64,000 bases of DNA from Steroidobacter agaridevorans (GTDB lineage Bacteria; Pseudomonadota; Gammaproteobacteria; Steroidobacterales; Steroidobacteraceae). Every line of letters begins with the position of its first letter. Position 1 is the first letter of the stretch. The stretch is from assembly GCF_009932555.1 (NCBI RefSeq), contig NZ_BLJO01000001.1, forward strand, positions 312,472 through 376,471, in the 5' to 3' direction. A program made the translations under genes and the position numbers. Under the pieces are notes generated by a model, which was not told where the DNA came from, did not search any database, and was given only the letters and a program-made list of their open reading frames with translations. Below, one piece after another: positions 40,832-52,555 of this stretch.

Positions 40832-42369
40832 TTGCGATCGTATTGAAGCCCGGTTCGACGTCGCTCGAAGATTGGCGTGCGGTTTATCGCGGAGCCACGC
40901 CGCGACTCGATTCGTCATGCCGCCCGGCGATCGAGAAAGGAGCGGCGGCGGTCGCGAGCATTCTCGCCCGCGGCCAGCCGGTTTATGGCATCAACACCGG
41001 CTTCGGCAAGCTCGCGACGGTGCGCATCGACGATGCCGATCTCAGCCGCCTGCAACAGAATATCGTTCTGTCTCACGCGGCCGGCACCGGCGACCCATTG
41101 CCGAGCCGCATCGTCCGATTGATGATGGCGCTGAAGCTCGCGAGCCTCGGACAAGGCGCGTCGGGTGTGCAACTGCGCACACTGGGCTTCCTGGAATCGA
41201 TGCTGTCCGCGGAAATCATCCCGGTGGTACCGGCACAAGGTTCGGTCGGAGCCTCGGGCGATCTCGCTCCGCTGGCGCACATGACGGCGGCGATGCTCGG
41301 CGTCGGCGAAGTGGACACGCCCTCCGGCCGTGTCTCTGCGAAGCAGGGCCTGGCGAGCGCCAATCTGCAACCGTTGACGTTGGCGCCAAAGGAAGGCCTG
41401 GCGCTGCTGAACGGCACGCAGTTCTCCACCGCTGTCGCCCTCGTCGCGCTGTTCGAAGCGGAGGTTCTGTACCAGACGGCGCTGGTTACCGGCGCGCTCT
41501 CGACAGATGCAGCCCGTGGCACGGACACTCCTTTCGATCCCCGCATCCACGCGCTACGCAAGCATCGAGGCCAGATCGAAGCCGCGCAGGCCTTGCGAGA
41601 GCTGATGGCGGGCAGCGCCCTGCGGGCATCGCACCTGACCAACGACGATCGGGTGCAGGATCCCTATTGCCTGCGCTGCCAGCCGCAAGTGATGGGCGCG
41701 TGCCTCGACATGCTACGCAATGCCGCCACGTTCCTCGCGACCGAGGCAAACGGCGTCTCGGATAATCCCCTCATCTTCGCGGAAGAGAATGTGGCGCTGT
41801 CTGGCGGCAACTTTCATGCGGAAGCGGTCGCCTTCGCGGCCGACATGATCGCCATCGCAGTGTGCGAGATCGGCTCGATCGCCGAACGCCGCATCGCCAT
41901 GCTGATCGACCCGGTGTTGTCGGGGCTACCGGCGTTCCTCACGCCGCGTCCAGGTCTCAACTCCGGCTTCATGATTCCGCAGGTCACCGCCGCCGCGCTC
42001 GTCTCGGAAAACAAACAACGCGCCTATCCGGCCAGCGTCGACTCCATTCCAACGTCGGCGAACCAGGAAGATCACGTCTCGATGGCGGCGCATGGCGCGC
42101 GTCGCCTGTTGCCGATGATCGACAACGCGACCGCCGTGATCGCGATCGAGCTGTTGATGGCCGCGCAGGCCTGCGATTTGCGTGCGCCATTGAAGACGAG
42201 CGTGCCGCTCGAATCGGCCCACAGCGCGCTGCGCGAACGCGTGCCGATGCTCGACGACGATCGTTACATCTATCCGGACATGGAGCAGGCGACCTCGCTC
42301 GTGCGCAGCGGCGCGATCGTCGCCGCGGCCGGCCTGCCCCTGCCGCAGGTTCTTCGCGAGACGAATTGA
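40828..42369 (+). CDS. hutH: histidine ammonia-lyase
   Basis: 513 aa; removes ammonia from L-histidine to give urocanate. The MIO cofactor is formed from A142-S143-G144 ([16 protein letters not shown]), the same position as in P. putida HAL. Also [15 protein letters not shown], the Tyr-containing active-site loop, and [21 protein letters not shown] start overlap with hutI, one base before hutG. Confidence 0.96.
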   Translation: MIAIVLKPGSTSLEDWRAVYRGATPRLDSSCRPAIEKGAAAVASILARGQPVYGINTGFGKLATVRIDDADLSRLQQNIVLSHAAGTGDPLPSRIVRLMMALKLASLGQGASGVQLRTLGFLESMLSAEIIPVVPAQGSVGASGDLAPLAHMTAAMLGVGEVDTPSGRVSAKQGLASANLQPLTLAPKEGLALLNGTQFSTAVALVALFEAEVLYQTALVTGALSTDAARGTDTPFDPRIHALRKHRGQIEAAQALRELMAGSALRASHLTNDDRVQDPYCLRCQPQVMGACLDMLRNAATFLATEANGVSDNPLIFAEENVALSGGNFHAEAVAFAADMIAIAVCEIGSIAERRIAMLIDPVLSGLPAFLTPRPGLNSGFMIPQVTAAALVSENKQRAYPASVDSIPTSANQEDHVSMAAHGARRLLPMIDNATAVIAIELLMAAQACDLRAPLKTSVPLESAHSALRERVPMLDDDRYIYPDMEQATSLVRSGAIVAAAGLPLPQVLRETN

Positions 42370-42370
42370 C

Positions 42371-43195
42371 ATGCAGTCAGAGTGGCTATCGATCCGTCGA
42401 GGCGCAGCGCCGCTGTTGCTCAGCATGCCGCATTCCGGCATCGATCTGCGCAATCTCGAGCCCCGCTTCGTGTCGCCCTGGCTGGCGCGACGCGACGCGG
42501 ATTGGCATCTCGATCGGCTGTATGACTTCGCGACCGAGCTCGACGCCACGATTGTGCGCACGACCGTTTCTCGCAGCGTCATCGACGTGAATCGCGATCC
42601 ATCGGGACGGTCCTTATATCCAGGCCGCGCGACGACCGAGCTATGCCCGAGCACGACATTCGACGGCGAACCTTTGTATCGTGACGATCCAGTCTCGTCG
42701 ACGGAGATCGAAGCACGGCGGCAGCGCTATTTCGATCCTTATCACGCGACGTTGCGAAGCGAGATCGAACGGCTTCGCCAGCGGCATGCGAACATCGTCC
42801 TATACGATTGCCATTCGATCCGCTCGCGTATTCCGCGCCTGTTCGAAGGCGAGCTGCCGCAGTTCAACATCGGCACCAACGACGGCCAATCTTGTGCCCC
42901 CGCATTGAGCGAGGCAGTCGTCGCAGCGTGCGCGAGCTCCAGTTTCAGTCACGTATTGAATGGCCGCTTCAAGGGCGGCTACATCACTCGCTGCCACGGC
43001 CAGCCCGCCGAAGGCGTCCATGCAGTGCAGATGGAGCTTGCCTGCCGCGGCTATCTCGACGAGCCGGGCGGAGCCTTGTCGCCAGATAACTGGCCGCCGC
43101 AATTCGACCCGAATTTCTCGAACCCGCTGCGCACCGTATTGAAGACTGTGCTCGGGCGCTGCATAGAGTTCGCTCTGAAGCCGGTCAACGGTTAA
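42371..43195 (+). CDS. hutG: N-formylglutamate deformylase
   Basis: 274 aa; hydrolyses N-formylglutamate to glutamate and formate. Seen: [58 protein letters not shown] and [20 protein letters not shown] (FGase family). Completes the HutF-dependent branch. Confidence 0.94.
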   Translation: MQSEWLSIRRGAAPLLLSMPHSGIDLRNLEPRFVSPWLARRDADWHLDRLYDFATELDATIVRTTVSRSVIDVNRDPSGRSLYPGRATTELCPSTTFDGEPLYRDDPVSSTEIEARRQRYFDPYHATLRSEIERLRQRHANIVLYDCHSIRSRIPRLFEGELPQFNIGTNDGQSCAPALSEAVVAACASSSFSHVLNGRFKGGYITRCHGQPAEGVHAVQMELACRGYLDEPGGALSPDNWPPQFDPNFSNPLRTVLKTVLGRCIEFALKPVNG

Positions 43196-43206
43196 CAGGT
43201 ATTGCC

Positions 43207-44877
<1,671 letters not shown>

Positions 44878-44890
44878 GAGGAGCATCGAT

Positions 44891-45502
44891 TTGAATGTTC
44901 TGCGGGCAGCTGCGCATCGGCGCATGCCATGGAAAAACGGCGGCGGAGAAACATCCGAGATTGCCATCTCGCCGCCGGGCGCGACGCTCGATTCGTTGGA
45001 TTGGCGCGTCAGCATGGCAGTGGTCGCGCAGGATGGACCGTTCTCGATATTTCCCGACATCGACCGGACACTTTGCATTCTCGACGGGCAAGGGATGGCG
45101 CTGGACTTCGGCGCCGCGGGTGGCACTCGCACCGTCACCCGCGATACCGCACCGTTCCCCTTCCCCGCCGATCTTCCAGTTCAGGCGCGACTGCTTGCCG
45201 GAACGATCGCCGATTTGAATGTGATGACACGCCGTGGCCGCTACCGCCACAGCGTCGATCGTCTGGTCGTCGATCGACATCTGACCTTGGACCTACGCGC
45301 CGAGGAATCCCTGTTGTTCTGCGCAGATGGCGCTGTGAGCTGCGCCATCGAAGGCGAATCGGAGATTCAGCTTGGCGCGCGCGATTGCGTCCTGATGCAA
45401 TCGCCACCGGGCGTACTGACGCTCTCGGCGGCGCGTTCGTCGGCGTCAGTTTTCTTGATTCAGCTCTATCGCACGATCGCGCGCAACGCGTCGAGGAACT
45501 GA
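44891..45502 (+). CDS. hutD: HutD-family protein
   Basis: 203-aa cupin-like HutD/Ves protein. Seen: RMPWKNGGGETSEIAISP near the N-terminus, then DWRVSMAVVAQDGPFSIFPD and LCILDGQG. The start is a TTG at 44891 with GAGAGGAG overlapping the hutU stop; no in-frame ATG fits. The role in hut operons is not settled: loss affects histidine growth in Pseudomonas and it has been proposed to limit pathway flux. Its last 37 bases overlap hisC on the other strand. Confidence 0.9.
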   Translation: MNVLRAAAHRRMPWKNGGGETSEIAISPPGATLDSLDWRVSMAVVAQDGPFSIFPDIDRTLCILDGQGMALDFGAAGGTRTVTRDTAPFPFPADLPVQARLLAGTIADLNVMTRRGRYRHSVDRLVVDRHLTLDLRAEESLLFCADGAVSCAIEGESEIQLGARDCVLMQSPPGVLTLSAARSSASVFLIQLYRTIARNASRN

Positions 45503-46584
45503 TCGTTCTCGGCCACCGTGCCGGTCGAGACGCGGATGAAGGTGCGATACCCGGGCTCCAACCAGGGCTTGACGACCACACCAGCCTTGAGCAGGGCTGT
45601 CGCCAGCTGCGCGCTGTCGCGAGCGGCATCGAAGAACAAGAAGTTGCCTTCCGAGCGCGCCACGCGCAAACCGAGATTGCGAAGCGCCTTCGACACGCGA
45701 TCGCGCTCGACGGTCAGGCGATTCACTGCTGCATTCATCCAGGCTTCATCGCCGAGCGCCGCAACCGCCGCCGCCTGCGCCATGGCGTTCACATTGAACG
45801 GTGTCTTGGCGGCCGCCAGCATCTTCGCGATTCTAGGACTGGAGCAGACCGCGTACCCGACACGCAGCCCGGCCAATCCAAACGCCTTCGAGAAGGTGCG
45901 CAAAACGATGTAGGGCCGCTGCGTCCGCCTCAGCATTTCCAGGCCGTCGGGAATCGCATCGGAAACAAACTCGCGATAGGCCTCGTCGAGCACGAACAGG
46001 GTCGTGGCGGGCGCAGCCTCGATAAGGCGAGCCAAGCCGTCGCGATCCAACGCCGCGCCGACCGGATTCCACGGCGATGGCAGAAACAGAATGTTTGGAG
46101 CCTGCGCGAGCGCGGCCTCCAGTCCAGTCACATCGAAGTCGAGCTCGGCGGTCATCGGAATTTTCGTGACACTGGCGCCCACCGCGAGCGGCTCGATCTC
46201 GTGCAAGCCGAAACACGGCGCGACGGTGAGCGCAATGCCACCCGCCGTCAGGAATGCGCGCGACGCGGCGGCGATCATCTCCTCCGAGCCATTGCCCACC
46301 ACGATGTTTCCCAACTCGACATCGAGGCGCTTGCCGAGCGCTGCCCGGAGCAGCTCGCAGCTTGGATCGGAATAACGCCAGAGCTCGACGGCGCCATCGG
46401 CCAGAGCCTGCTGGACGGCTGGCGAACAGCCGTATGGATTCTCGTTGCTCGCCAGCCGCGCGATCCGCTCCAGGCCGCTGGCCGCACGGGCCGAGGCTAG
46501 CGTGAGACCAGCGTTGTACTTCGGCAGCGCTTCGACATGAGGATTGAAAAAGGGCTCGGCCTGCGACAGGTTTTGTTTGCTCAC
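45466..46584 (-). CDS. hisC: histidinol-phosphate aminotransferase-like enzyme
   Basis: 372-aa PLP aminotransferase (fold type I). Seen: ARLASNENPYGCSPAV, the NPVGAA substrate loop (here PSPWNPVGAA), VLDEAYREFV, and the PLP lysine K233 in RTFSKAFGLAGLRVGY. Start GTG at 46584. It sits 13 bases after a beta-propeller gene and away from other his genes, so it may serve histidinol-phosphate or another amino donor such as an aromatic amino acid. The hisC call is by similarity only. Confidence 0.82.
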   Translation of the reverse strand: MSKQNLSQAEPFFNPHVEALPKYNAGLTLASARAASGLERIARLASNENPYGCSPAVQQALADGAVELWRYSDPSCELLRAALGKRLDVELGNIVVGNGSEEMIAAASRAFLTAGGIALTVAPCFGLHEIEPLAVGASVTKIPMTAELDFDVTGLEAALAQAPNILFLPSPWNPVGAALDRDGLARLIEAAPATTLFVLDEAYREFVSDAIPDGLEMLRRTQRPYIVLRTFSKAFGLAGLRVGYAVCSSPRIAKMLAAAKTPFNVNAMAQAAAVAALGDEAWMNAAVNRLTVERDRVSKALRNLGLRVARSEGNFLFFDAARDSAQLATALLKAGVVVKPWLEPGYRTFIRVSTGTVAENDQFLDALRAIVR

Positions 46585-46597
46585 AATGTTGCTCGGA

Positions 46598-47737
46598 TCA
46601 TCGGGGAGTGACGCCGTTGACGATCTTGAGCCGCTGCACGCGATGGTCTTCGGACGTATAGATGTTGCCTTTGCGATCGAACTCCATCTGGTGATTGCGA
46701 TGGTATTCCCCGGCCCAGGTGCCGAAGTGGCCGAAACGGCTCAGCACTTTGCCGTCGGCGCGGCGGATCAGCACCGTCTGGAAATTGCCCGGATCGTTCA
46801 TCACCATGAAGGTCTGCTGCGCATCGGGCCACAGGCTGACGTTGCCAACCGAGCCGGAGCCCCGGGTCTGCGGCTCGTAGACGTATTCGGCCAGGAACGT
46901 ACCGTCCTTGCGGAATACCTGCAGGCGATTGTTGAGCCGGTCGCACACGTAGACGAGTCCGTCGTTCGCGATGCGAATGCAATGGACCAGATTGAACTGC
47001 TTCGGCAGCGTCGGACCACCGTCGTAGCGCGGCAGCTTCTCGTCTGTGGGCGGCTTGCCATACGCGCCCCACTGCCGTTTGAACTCACCGGTGTCCGCAT
47101 CGAACACGATGACGCGATGATTGCCATAGCCATCGGCGATGAAAGCCTCGTTGGTCTCGGGATCGACATCAACCGACGACGCGCCGCTCAATCGACTCGG
47201 ATCGAGACTGCCCTTGGAAGGGCCGCGGCCGCCGATCTGCAGCAGGAATTTCCCGTTCGGATCGAACTTCAGATACATGCCGTCCGGAGGACTGCCATCG
47301 GCGCCAACCCGCGTCTGGCTGCCGCCGATCCAGATGTTTCCTTTGTAGTCGACGAACAGTCCGTGCCCCGCCGTCGGCCAGTCATAGCCCTTGGCCTGCT
47401 CGGGTCCGCCCCAAGCCCGCAGCACCTCGCCCTGCTCGTCGAATTCGATGATCGCCGGCGCGGGCACGCAGCACTTGCCGGCCGGCGGTGTTTGCGCCGC
47501 GCCGCGCGCATAGTTCGGCACCAGCTCCGGGCTATGAAACATCCACAGATGATTGTTGGCGTCGACGTGAATGCCATTGATCAGACCGAGCGCCCACCGA
47601 TTCGGCAGCGGCAGCTTCGGCCAGCTCGCGTCAAGCGCGTATTCAGGAACCTTTTCCGTCGCCGGCTCCGATGCCTGCAGCCCGAACGGCGCGAGCGCCA
47701 GCATCAGCAACGCAACTCTGATCGATGAACCTTGCAT
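46598..47737 (-). CDS. secreted NHL-repeat beta-propeller protein
   Basis: 379 aa. Signal peptide (RVALLMLALAPFGLQASEPA), then repeated NHL blades: GINGIHVDANNHLWMF-like start, GHGLFVDYKGNIWIGG, SSVDVDPETNEAFIADGYGN, CIRIANDGLVYVCDRLNNRL and MEFDRKGNIYTSEDHRVQRL. Related to six-bladed peptidylamidoglycolate lyase-like propellers, but catalysis is unproven. Start ATG at 47737 chosen for the signal peptide. It lies between a TonB receptor and hisC on one strand, so likely a receptor-linked periplasmic protein. Confidence 0.8.
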   Translation of the reverse strand: MQGSSIRVALLMLALAPFGLQASEPATEKVPEYALDASWPKLPLPNRWALGLINGIHVDANNHLWMFHSPELVPNYARGAAQTPPAGKCCVPAPAIIEFDEQGEVLRAWGGPEQAKGYDWPTAGHGLFVDYKGNIWIGGSQTRVGADGSPPDGMYLKFDPNGKFLLQIGGRGPSKGSLDPSRLSGASSVDVDPETNEAFIADGYGNHRVIVFDADTGEFKRQWGAYGKPPTDEKLPRYDGGPTLPKQFNLVHCIRIANDGLVYVCDRLNNRLQVFRKDGTFLAEYVYEPQTRGSGSVGNVSLWPDAQQTFMVMNDPGNFQTVLIRRADGKVLSRFGHFGTWAGEYHRNHQMEFDRKGNIYTSEDHRVQRLKIVNGVTPR

Positions 47738-47819
47738 CCTCGACAATCTCCACATTCGACAGGGACAACGTTGCACGACATCGCGGACGGCAGATCGCCG
47801 CCCGCGATGATGAGCGCGC

Positions 47820-50744
47820 TCAGAGGTTCATACGGAATCCCACGGTGAACGTGCGCCCGAGCACGTCGTACAGCCGTGCGTTCGCCGGGGCTATGGTGTA
47901 GTTGAAGCCGCCTGGGTTGGCCGCCACGATCGCCGGATCCTTGTCGGTGATGTTTCTCACGTTGAGGAAGCCCTCGACCTCCATGCCCCCGACATCGACT
48001 CCGTACGACAGCGCGAGGTCGAAGTACACCGCGCCGTCGATATCGTTGTCGCTGACCGTCACGTACTTGGTGGTGGACGTGGGACAGTTGCTGCTGCACT
48101 CGATCCAGTCGTTGTCATAGACACCGGAGCTGATGCCGCGCGCCGTCACCGTTGCGTTGAACGACTCGAGCGCGTAAGCGATCGACGCGTTCCACTTCCA
48201 GTCCGGCGGACCGTAGGAAGTGTTCATGCCGGCCGTATCCTCGACGATGCCTTCGGTCGTGGTCGCATTGCGCTTGTAGTTGGTCGCGAGCGCGCGCAGT
48301 TGCACCGAGCCCGGGGCGCCGTCGAACAGATCGCCCACATCGAAGCGATAGCTGGTCTCGTAGTCGACGCCGCGCGCGACTTGGGACGTGTAGTTGAACG
48401 GCGTGCGACGGACCACGAACAGGCTGTCCGTGTCCGGATAGAAGTCGATTGCCGAGCAGAATGCCGTCTGACCCTGATAGCAGTTGTCGATGATGTCCTG
48501 AGTCGTCGGCAGACCGATCGCGTCCTCGATATCGACGCTCCAGTAGTCGACCGACAGCGCGAAGCCCGGCAGCACGCGCGGCGTCAGCACCAGGCCCGCG
48601 CCAAAGCCGTCAGCCTTTTCCGGCGTCAGTTCTGTGTTGCCGAGGCGCGGCGAAGTGATGTACTCCGTCGCATTGCCGAGCCACGGATTCGTGACCGCCG
48701 GAGCGCCGCCGCTGCCTCGGCTGAACAGCTCTTCCAGATTCGGCGCCCGGATGTCGTGCGACAACGTGGCACGGAAACGAACGTCGTCGAGCGGCGCCCA
48801 GTTCAAGCCCGCCTTCCACGTTTCGACGCTGCCCGACGTGCTGTACTCGGTCACGCGGATTGCACCGCTCACGTCGAGGCTCTTGAGCGCCGGCAGATCC
48901 TTCGCGAGCGGAATGACGGTCTCGACATAGCCTTCGGTCACGTCATAGCTGCCCTGCGTGGACGGATAGCCGCCGACCCACCAGCCGAAGCGATCGGAGA
49001 TGGCATCGTTCTCGCCCTTGCCAATCCACTCCTTGCGCCATTCGACACCGGTCGCGACGGAAACGTCGCCCGCCCAGGTCGCGAACGGCGAGCCACTCAA
49101 TGACACGGCCGCAACGTCCTGCGTGAGCTGCTGGTAGCGCCACATCTTTTCGCCGTTGCCTTGCACGTAATCGCGCGCGGCTTGCGAGTTCACGCCGATG
49201 CCCATCGGATTGTAAGGAACGCAGCCGTTGCCGGGATCCGTCAGCGTGGAGCGGCAGACGATCGTGCCGTTCGCCGGATTGACGACGGCGTCGTAGGCGA
49301 GCGCCAGATAAGAGTTCACCCAGATGCCTTCGGTCATGACGTGCAGATCGGACACGCCGCGCTGGTAGTAGGCATCCCATTCCCATTTGTCGCCGAGGCT
49401 GCCGGTGGCGCCCAGGACGAAGCGCGTGACGCGGCGGTCGTTTACCGGAGTCGCAATGTCCAGGTCCGGGTGCATCGTGCCGAGCCGGAAGGTCGTCACG
49501 CCTCGATCCAGCATCGCCTGTCGCACCGACTCGGGAAGGAATGCATTGTCGACGTTGAGTTGAATGCTGCCGGTATCTTCGAGCGAGAACGCGTAGTTGC
49601 GGTTCTTGTCGCGGGCAGTGGCTGCCTGGAAATAGATATTGACGTCGTCGGTAAGATCCCACGACACGCGCATGAATGCGCTGTGCGTACGCGAGCCGCC
49701 GAGCAAGCTCGCACCGGCGCGCGTGCCTCGCACCTGAGACAGTTCCCAATCTCCGCCGCGCATATCGGGATCGGTCACCAGATCGCCGAAGTTGAACGTA
49801 TAGGGCTGACCGCCGACGCCGAAAGCCGTGCCCCGCAGCGGCCCGTTAGTGACGATGCCGCCGGCGATGCCCGTGCTCACCGACACCTGATCCAGCAGCA
49901 GACGCTGCGGCTGGCCGTTGGTCGGCGTATAGCCCGGGTTGTTCATGAACTGCCAACCTTTCAAGTTCCAATCGCGGCGATTGATGGGGATTACGCTTTG
50001 TTGGCGCGCGCTCGCGCTGAAGATGAAGTGACCGCGGCCATCGGCGAACGGCGTGCCGAAGGTGGCGCCGGCCATCCAGTTGTCGCCGTCGCCGTGCGTC
50101 GTCGAGCCGTACTGCGACGTCGTCTTCATGCCGGTGAACTTCTTGTCGAGCACGAAGTTCACCACACCGCCGAGCGCGTCGGAGCCGTACACCGCGGACG
50201 CGCCGCCCGTGACCACTTCGACCTGCGAGATCAAATCCTGCGGAATCAAATTCACATCGACGAGGCCGGACAGCGACGATGCGACCGAGCGCTGACCGTC
50301 GATCAGCACCAGCGTTCTGTTCTCGCCGAGCGCGCGCAGGTTCAGCGCGTTGATGTTCGAGTTGCCGGTGCTGGCCGTCGTCACGGACGTGGCCGGAGAA
50401 ACGCTGCCGGACAGCGCCGGCAAAGTGTTCACCGCGTCGGCGATGTTCGGTGAGCCGAAGGATTGGATCTGTTCGACGCCGAGCACGCTGACCGGCGTCG
50501 GTGCTTCGTACCCGTCGCGCACGATGCGTGTGCCGGTGACGACGACTTCGACGGGCGCCGCATCGGCCGCGACCGCCGCGGCCTGCGACCACGCCGAGTG
50601 CGAAGCGAGTGACATCATGCCCAGCGCGGCGTAGCCGCCGATTCTCCCAGCGCGCCGTGTCGTCTTCAGAGTGCGAGCGACCATGCGCTCGAGCACGAGC
50701 GATCGACGATGATTTTGCGCCTGCCCCGAATCGATAAGAATCAT
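47820..50744 (-). CDS. large TonB-dependent receptor
   Basis: 974 aa. A long n-region precedes the signal sequence (GGYAALGMMSLASHSAWSQA), then the TonB box VEVVVTGTRI, a plug (RALGENRTLVLIDGQRSVAS; VEVVTGGASAVYGSDALGGV) and a barrel ending in FTVGFRMNL. The plug resembles polysaccharide, peptide or terpenoid receptors of oligotrophs more than siderophore receptors. GGGGAGG nine bases before the ATG at 50744 supports the long N-terminus. Followed by the NHL protein and hisC. Confidence 0.9.
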   Translation of the reverse strand: MILIDSGQAQNHRRSLVLERMVARTLKTTRRAGRIGGYAALGMMSLASHSAWSQAAAVAADAAPVEVVVTGTRIVRDGYEAPTPVSVLGVEQIQSFGSPNIADAVNTLPALSGSVSPATSVTTASTGNSNINALNLRALGENRTLVLIDGQRSVASSLSGLVDVNLIPQDLISQVEVVTGGASAVYGSDALGGVVNFVLDKKFTGMKTTSQYGSTTHGDGDNWMAGATFGTPFADGRGHFIFSASARQQSVIPINRRDWNLKGWQFMNNPGYTPTNGQPQRLLLDQVSVSTGIAGGIVTNGPLRGTAFGVGGQPYTFNFGDLVTDPDMRGGDWELSQVRGTRAGASLLGGSRTHSAFMRVSWDLTDDVNIYFQAATARDKNRNYAFSLEDTGSIQLNVDNAFLPESVRQAMLDRGVTTFRLGTMHPDLDIATPVNDRRVTRFVLGATGSLGDKWEWDAYYQRGVSDLHVMTEGIWVNSYLALAYDAVVNPANGTIVCRSTLTDPGNGCVPYNPMGIGVNSQAARDYVQGNGEKMWRYQQLTQDVAAVSLSGSPFATWAGDVSVATGVEWRKEWIGKGENDAISDRFGWWVGGYPSTQGSYDVTEGYVETVIPLAKDLPALKSLDVSGAIRVTEYSTSGSVETWKAGLNWAPLDDVRFRATLSHDIRAPNLEELFSRGSGGAPAVTNPWLGNATEYITSPRLGNTELTPEKADGFGAGLVLTPRVLPGFALSVDYWSVDIEDAIGLPTTQDIIDNCYQGQTAFCSAIDFYPDTDSLFVVRRTPFNYTSQVARGVDYETSYRFDVGDLFDGAPGSVQLRALATNYKRNATTTEGIVEDTAGMNTSYGPPDWKWNASIAYALESFNATVTARGISSGVYDNDWIECSSNCPTSTTKYVTVSDNDIDGAVYFDLALSYGVDVGGMEVEGFLNVRNITDKDPAIVAANPGGFNYTIAPANARLYDVLGRTFTVGFRMNL

Positions 50745-51322
50745 TGGACTCGACCTCCCCAGAATGAATTAGTAAGCACGCTGGTCCAATGGAGGCCGGT
50801 GTTCCCCGATCATCCCCTTGGCGGTCGTCCCCCTTCAGCACCGGAACTGGTCCGGTGTGCGACTTCGATTCAATTATATAGACAAATGATTTTTAAAAGT
50901 CTAGTCAAAAGGACGCTGCGAATTATCCGTTGCGCGTACGTTTGGGTATGAGCGCGAAGTTGCGGCGCTCGGCGCTGTGCCGTTTTTGGGCAGCCGCTCG
51001 GAGATGTTTGCATGATCCGCGCCAGCGCCACGACGCTTTGTGGTGCATGAACGCCGCCACAGCGTTGATCCGTCATCGGCGACGCGCCGCGGTGGCTCAG
51101 ATGAGAAAGCGAGGCCGGAAGAGTGGAGCGGTTTTGGTGCGGCGGGCGCCGTGCGTGCCCCAAAAGGAAATTTTCCGGGGACACGCCGGCCGGCGCGTCC
51201 CGCGAGCGAAAAACTAAAGGAAGTTGCAGTCCAGCTGCGACGATCCGAATTCCGCGGCCAGGCCACCTCCGCCCGGCGCTGTGCCGGCCACCGATGCCGA
51301 AAACGGATTCGTCGATATCAAC
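50745..51322. other. intergenic region upstream of the TonB receptor
   Basis: 578 bp without a convincing gene. Contents: a perfect TATAAT on the minus strand (50873-50878) for the receptor, with TTGACT 24 bases further upstream (too far for a normal pair); a CCGGA/TCCGG hairpin (50841-50855); and the 24-bp palindrome at 51178-51201. GC drops at 50860-50940 and rises again afterwards. Confidence 0.6.
51178..51201. repeat. 24-bp GC-rich palindrome
   Basis: Arms GGGAC-n-CGCCGG and CCGGCG-n-GTCCC meet without a loop; 22 of 24 positions are symmetric. A-rich or T-rich bases flank it but no T-run follows on either strand. Possible operator or recombination site at the edge of the accessory island. 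Confidence 0.5.
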
Positions 51323-51502
51323 TCACTTCTTCTTGGCCGCCTGCTTCTTGGCCGCCTTCTTCGTTCCCGACTTCGGCCAGCTCTTCTGCATCTGGCGGTA
51401 CGACTCTTTGCTCACCGTCGAGCGCGACTTCGGCCTGCTCTTCCCCGCGCGCTTCCGGCGATTGATGTTCGCCACCAACGAATTCTTGCGCTTGCTCGCC
51501 AT
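51323..51502 (-). CDS. small Lys-rich basic protein
   Basis: 59 aa, strongly basic: MASKRKNSLVANINRRKRAG, a middle SKESYRQMQKSWPKSG, and a tail of KKAAKK-type repeats like histone H1-like bacterial proteins. GGAGG sits five bases before the ATG. No family is recognised beyond the tail; nucleic-acid binding is a guess. A broken copy with the same 5' leader and tail lies at 61.2 kb. Confidence 0.65.
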   Translation of the reverse strand: MASKRKNSLVANINRRKRAGKSRPKSRSTVSKESYRQMQKSWPKSGTKKAAKKQAAKKK

Positions 51503-51675
51503 GCGACCTCCGACCGTGATCACCACAGCGGTAACGGCCGCGTCTCCGACTTGGTTCGCTGGTCGGTACAAATCGCGCATCCCTCACCGGCGAGTGCTTC
51601 CGAACTTGGCAGTGCCGCGTGGTGAAAGCGGCGGGAGCCGGGGGCGGTGTCCTACGGCGGCAGCGCGTGTCGTTT

Positions 51676-51960
51676 GGAGCGCGCCCCTATGACTCGACGC
51701 GAACGATCTCGCATTTTCCGCCTTGTGATACGTCGAGGCGATACGTAACGCTGATCTGCTGCACCTTCGCCGACATCAGCGCAGCACAAATCGCCTTGCC
51801 GCCCGGCGTTGTTTCCCTGACCCACGCCTCGTAGCGCCCCCAGCAATCCGCATAGGCTGGAAGTTGAATGCCACAGATGGTGTCCGTCAGGCCCAACGGG
51901 TTTTCCACGAATCCGGCGATGTACTTGTAGCTCGGATCATAGGTGCGTGTCTCCGTCGCG
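51676..51960. repeat. direct repeat, copy 1 (small secreted protein gene)
   Basis: About 285 bp, estimated by eye at about 95% identical to 59645-59929 in the same orientation, covering nearly all the mature part of the P1 gene. Most differences are silent. A further 42-bp block just downstream of the gene (51635-51676) recurs at 59417-59459, but there it is separated from the gene by about 185 bp of extra sequence. Confidence 0.85.
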
Positions 51961-52061
51961 GCGCTGACGGCTAGAGCGACAAGGGAAAGCGCCAGAAATG
52001 CGCCGCCCACTCTCGCAACACGCTTGCTCTCGGTGTTCCAGATTCCATTGTGTTCGCGCAT
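51687..52061 (-). CDS. small secreted Cys protein P1
   Basis: 124 aa. Signal peptide (VARVGGAFLALSLVALAVSA), then a mature part of about 85 residues with four Cys: IAGFVENPLGLTDTICGIQL, ADCWGRYEAW, KAICAALMSAKVQQ and the end GGKCEIVRVES. The order (strand, first Cys, A-x-L-M-x-A-K helix, strand, terminal C-x-I) is shared with P2, P3, P5 and P6. GAGAGGA lies three bases before the chosen ATG (52061). Function unknown; periplasmic or secreted. Confidence 0.75.
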   Translation of the reverse strand: MREHNGIWNTESKRVARVGGAFLALSLVALAVSAATETRTYDPSYKYIAGFVENPLGLTDTICGIQLPAYADCWGRYEAWVRETTPGGKAICAALMSAKVQQISVTYRLDVSQGGKCEIVRVES

Positions 52062-52183
52062 GCATCCTCTCCATTGCATCGAATTTTCTGCGACTCAGCG
52101 ATCCAAACAAACAGCGCGCTTCGGCGCCGATATATAGCTTCGAACAAAGGTCACCGAAGGACTTTCCAACGAAAGCCCTATCG

Positions 52184-52555
52184 CTAGTCCTCCATACCAA
52201 ATCCCAGAACCTGCCGAGCCGAGTTGAGGGTACAGTAGACCGACAAGGTATCGTCGGTGCCCAGGTAGTACATGTTCTGGCCCGCGGCCTTCGCCGCGAG
52301 CGCCGTCGCGAGAAACAACTTGCTGCTCTCCCAATTGGCCGGATACCAGATATTCGTCCCATTGGCGAGTAGAACGACGATACGGGGATTCGAGTCGCAG
52401 ATCAGAGTTCGAACTGAAGTGGGTACCGACGCACCTTCAAACGGCGCAGCGGGCGCCTGGCCGGCGATCAGTACGGCACACATGACGATCAGTGCCTTGG
52501 CACGGGACGTCAAACTCAGCGGGATCGTTCTGGACGGGGTGCGAGGCAACGGCAT
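52184..52555 (-). CDS. small secreted Cys protein P2
   Basis: 123 aa. Signal peptide (RAKALIVMCAVLIAGQAPAA). Mature part: SVRTLICDSNPRIVVLLANG, then FLATALAAKAAGQ (the family helix) and LSVYCTLNSARQVLGFG with the terminal C-x-L. Two conserved Cys. ATG at 52555 has GGAGGG seven bases upstream. Lies 122 bp upstream of P1 on the same strand. Confidence 0.72.
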   Translation of the reverse strand: MPLPRTPSRTIPLSLTSRAKALIVMCAVLIAGQAPAAPFEGASVPTSVRTLICDSNPRIVVLLANGTNIWYPANWESSKLFLATALAAKAAGQNMYYLGTDDTLSVYCTLNSARQVLGFGMED

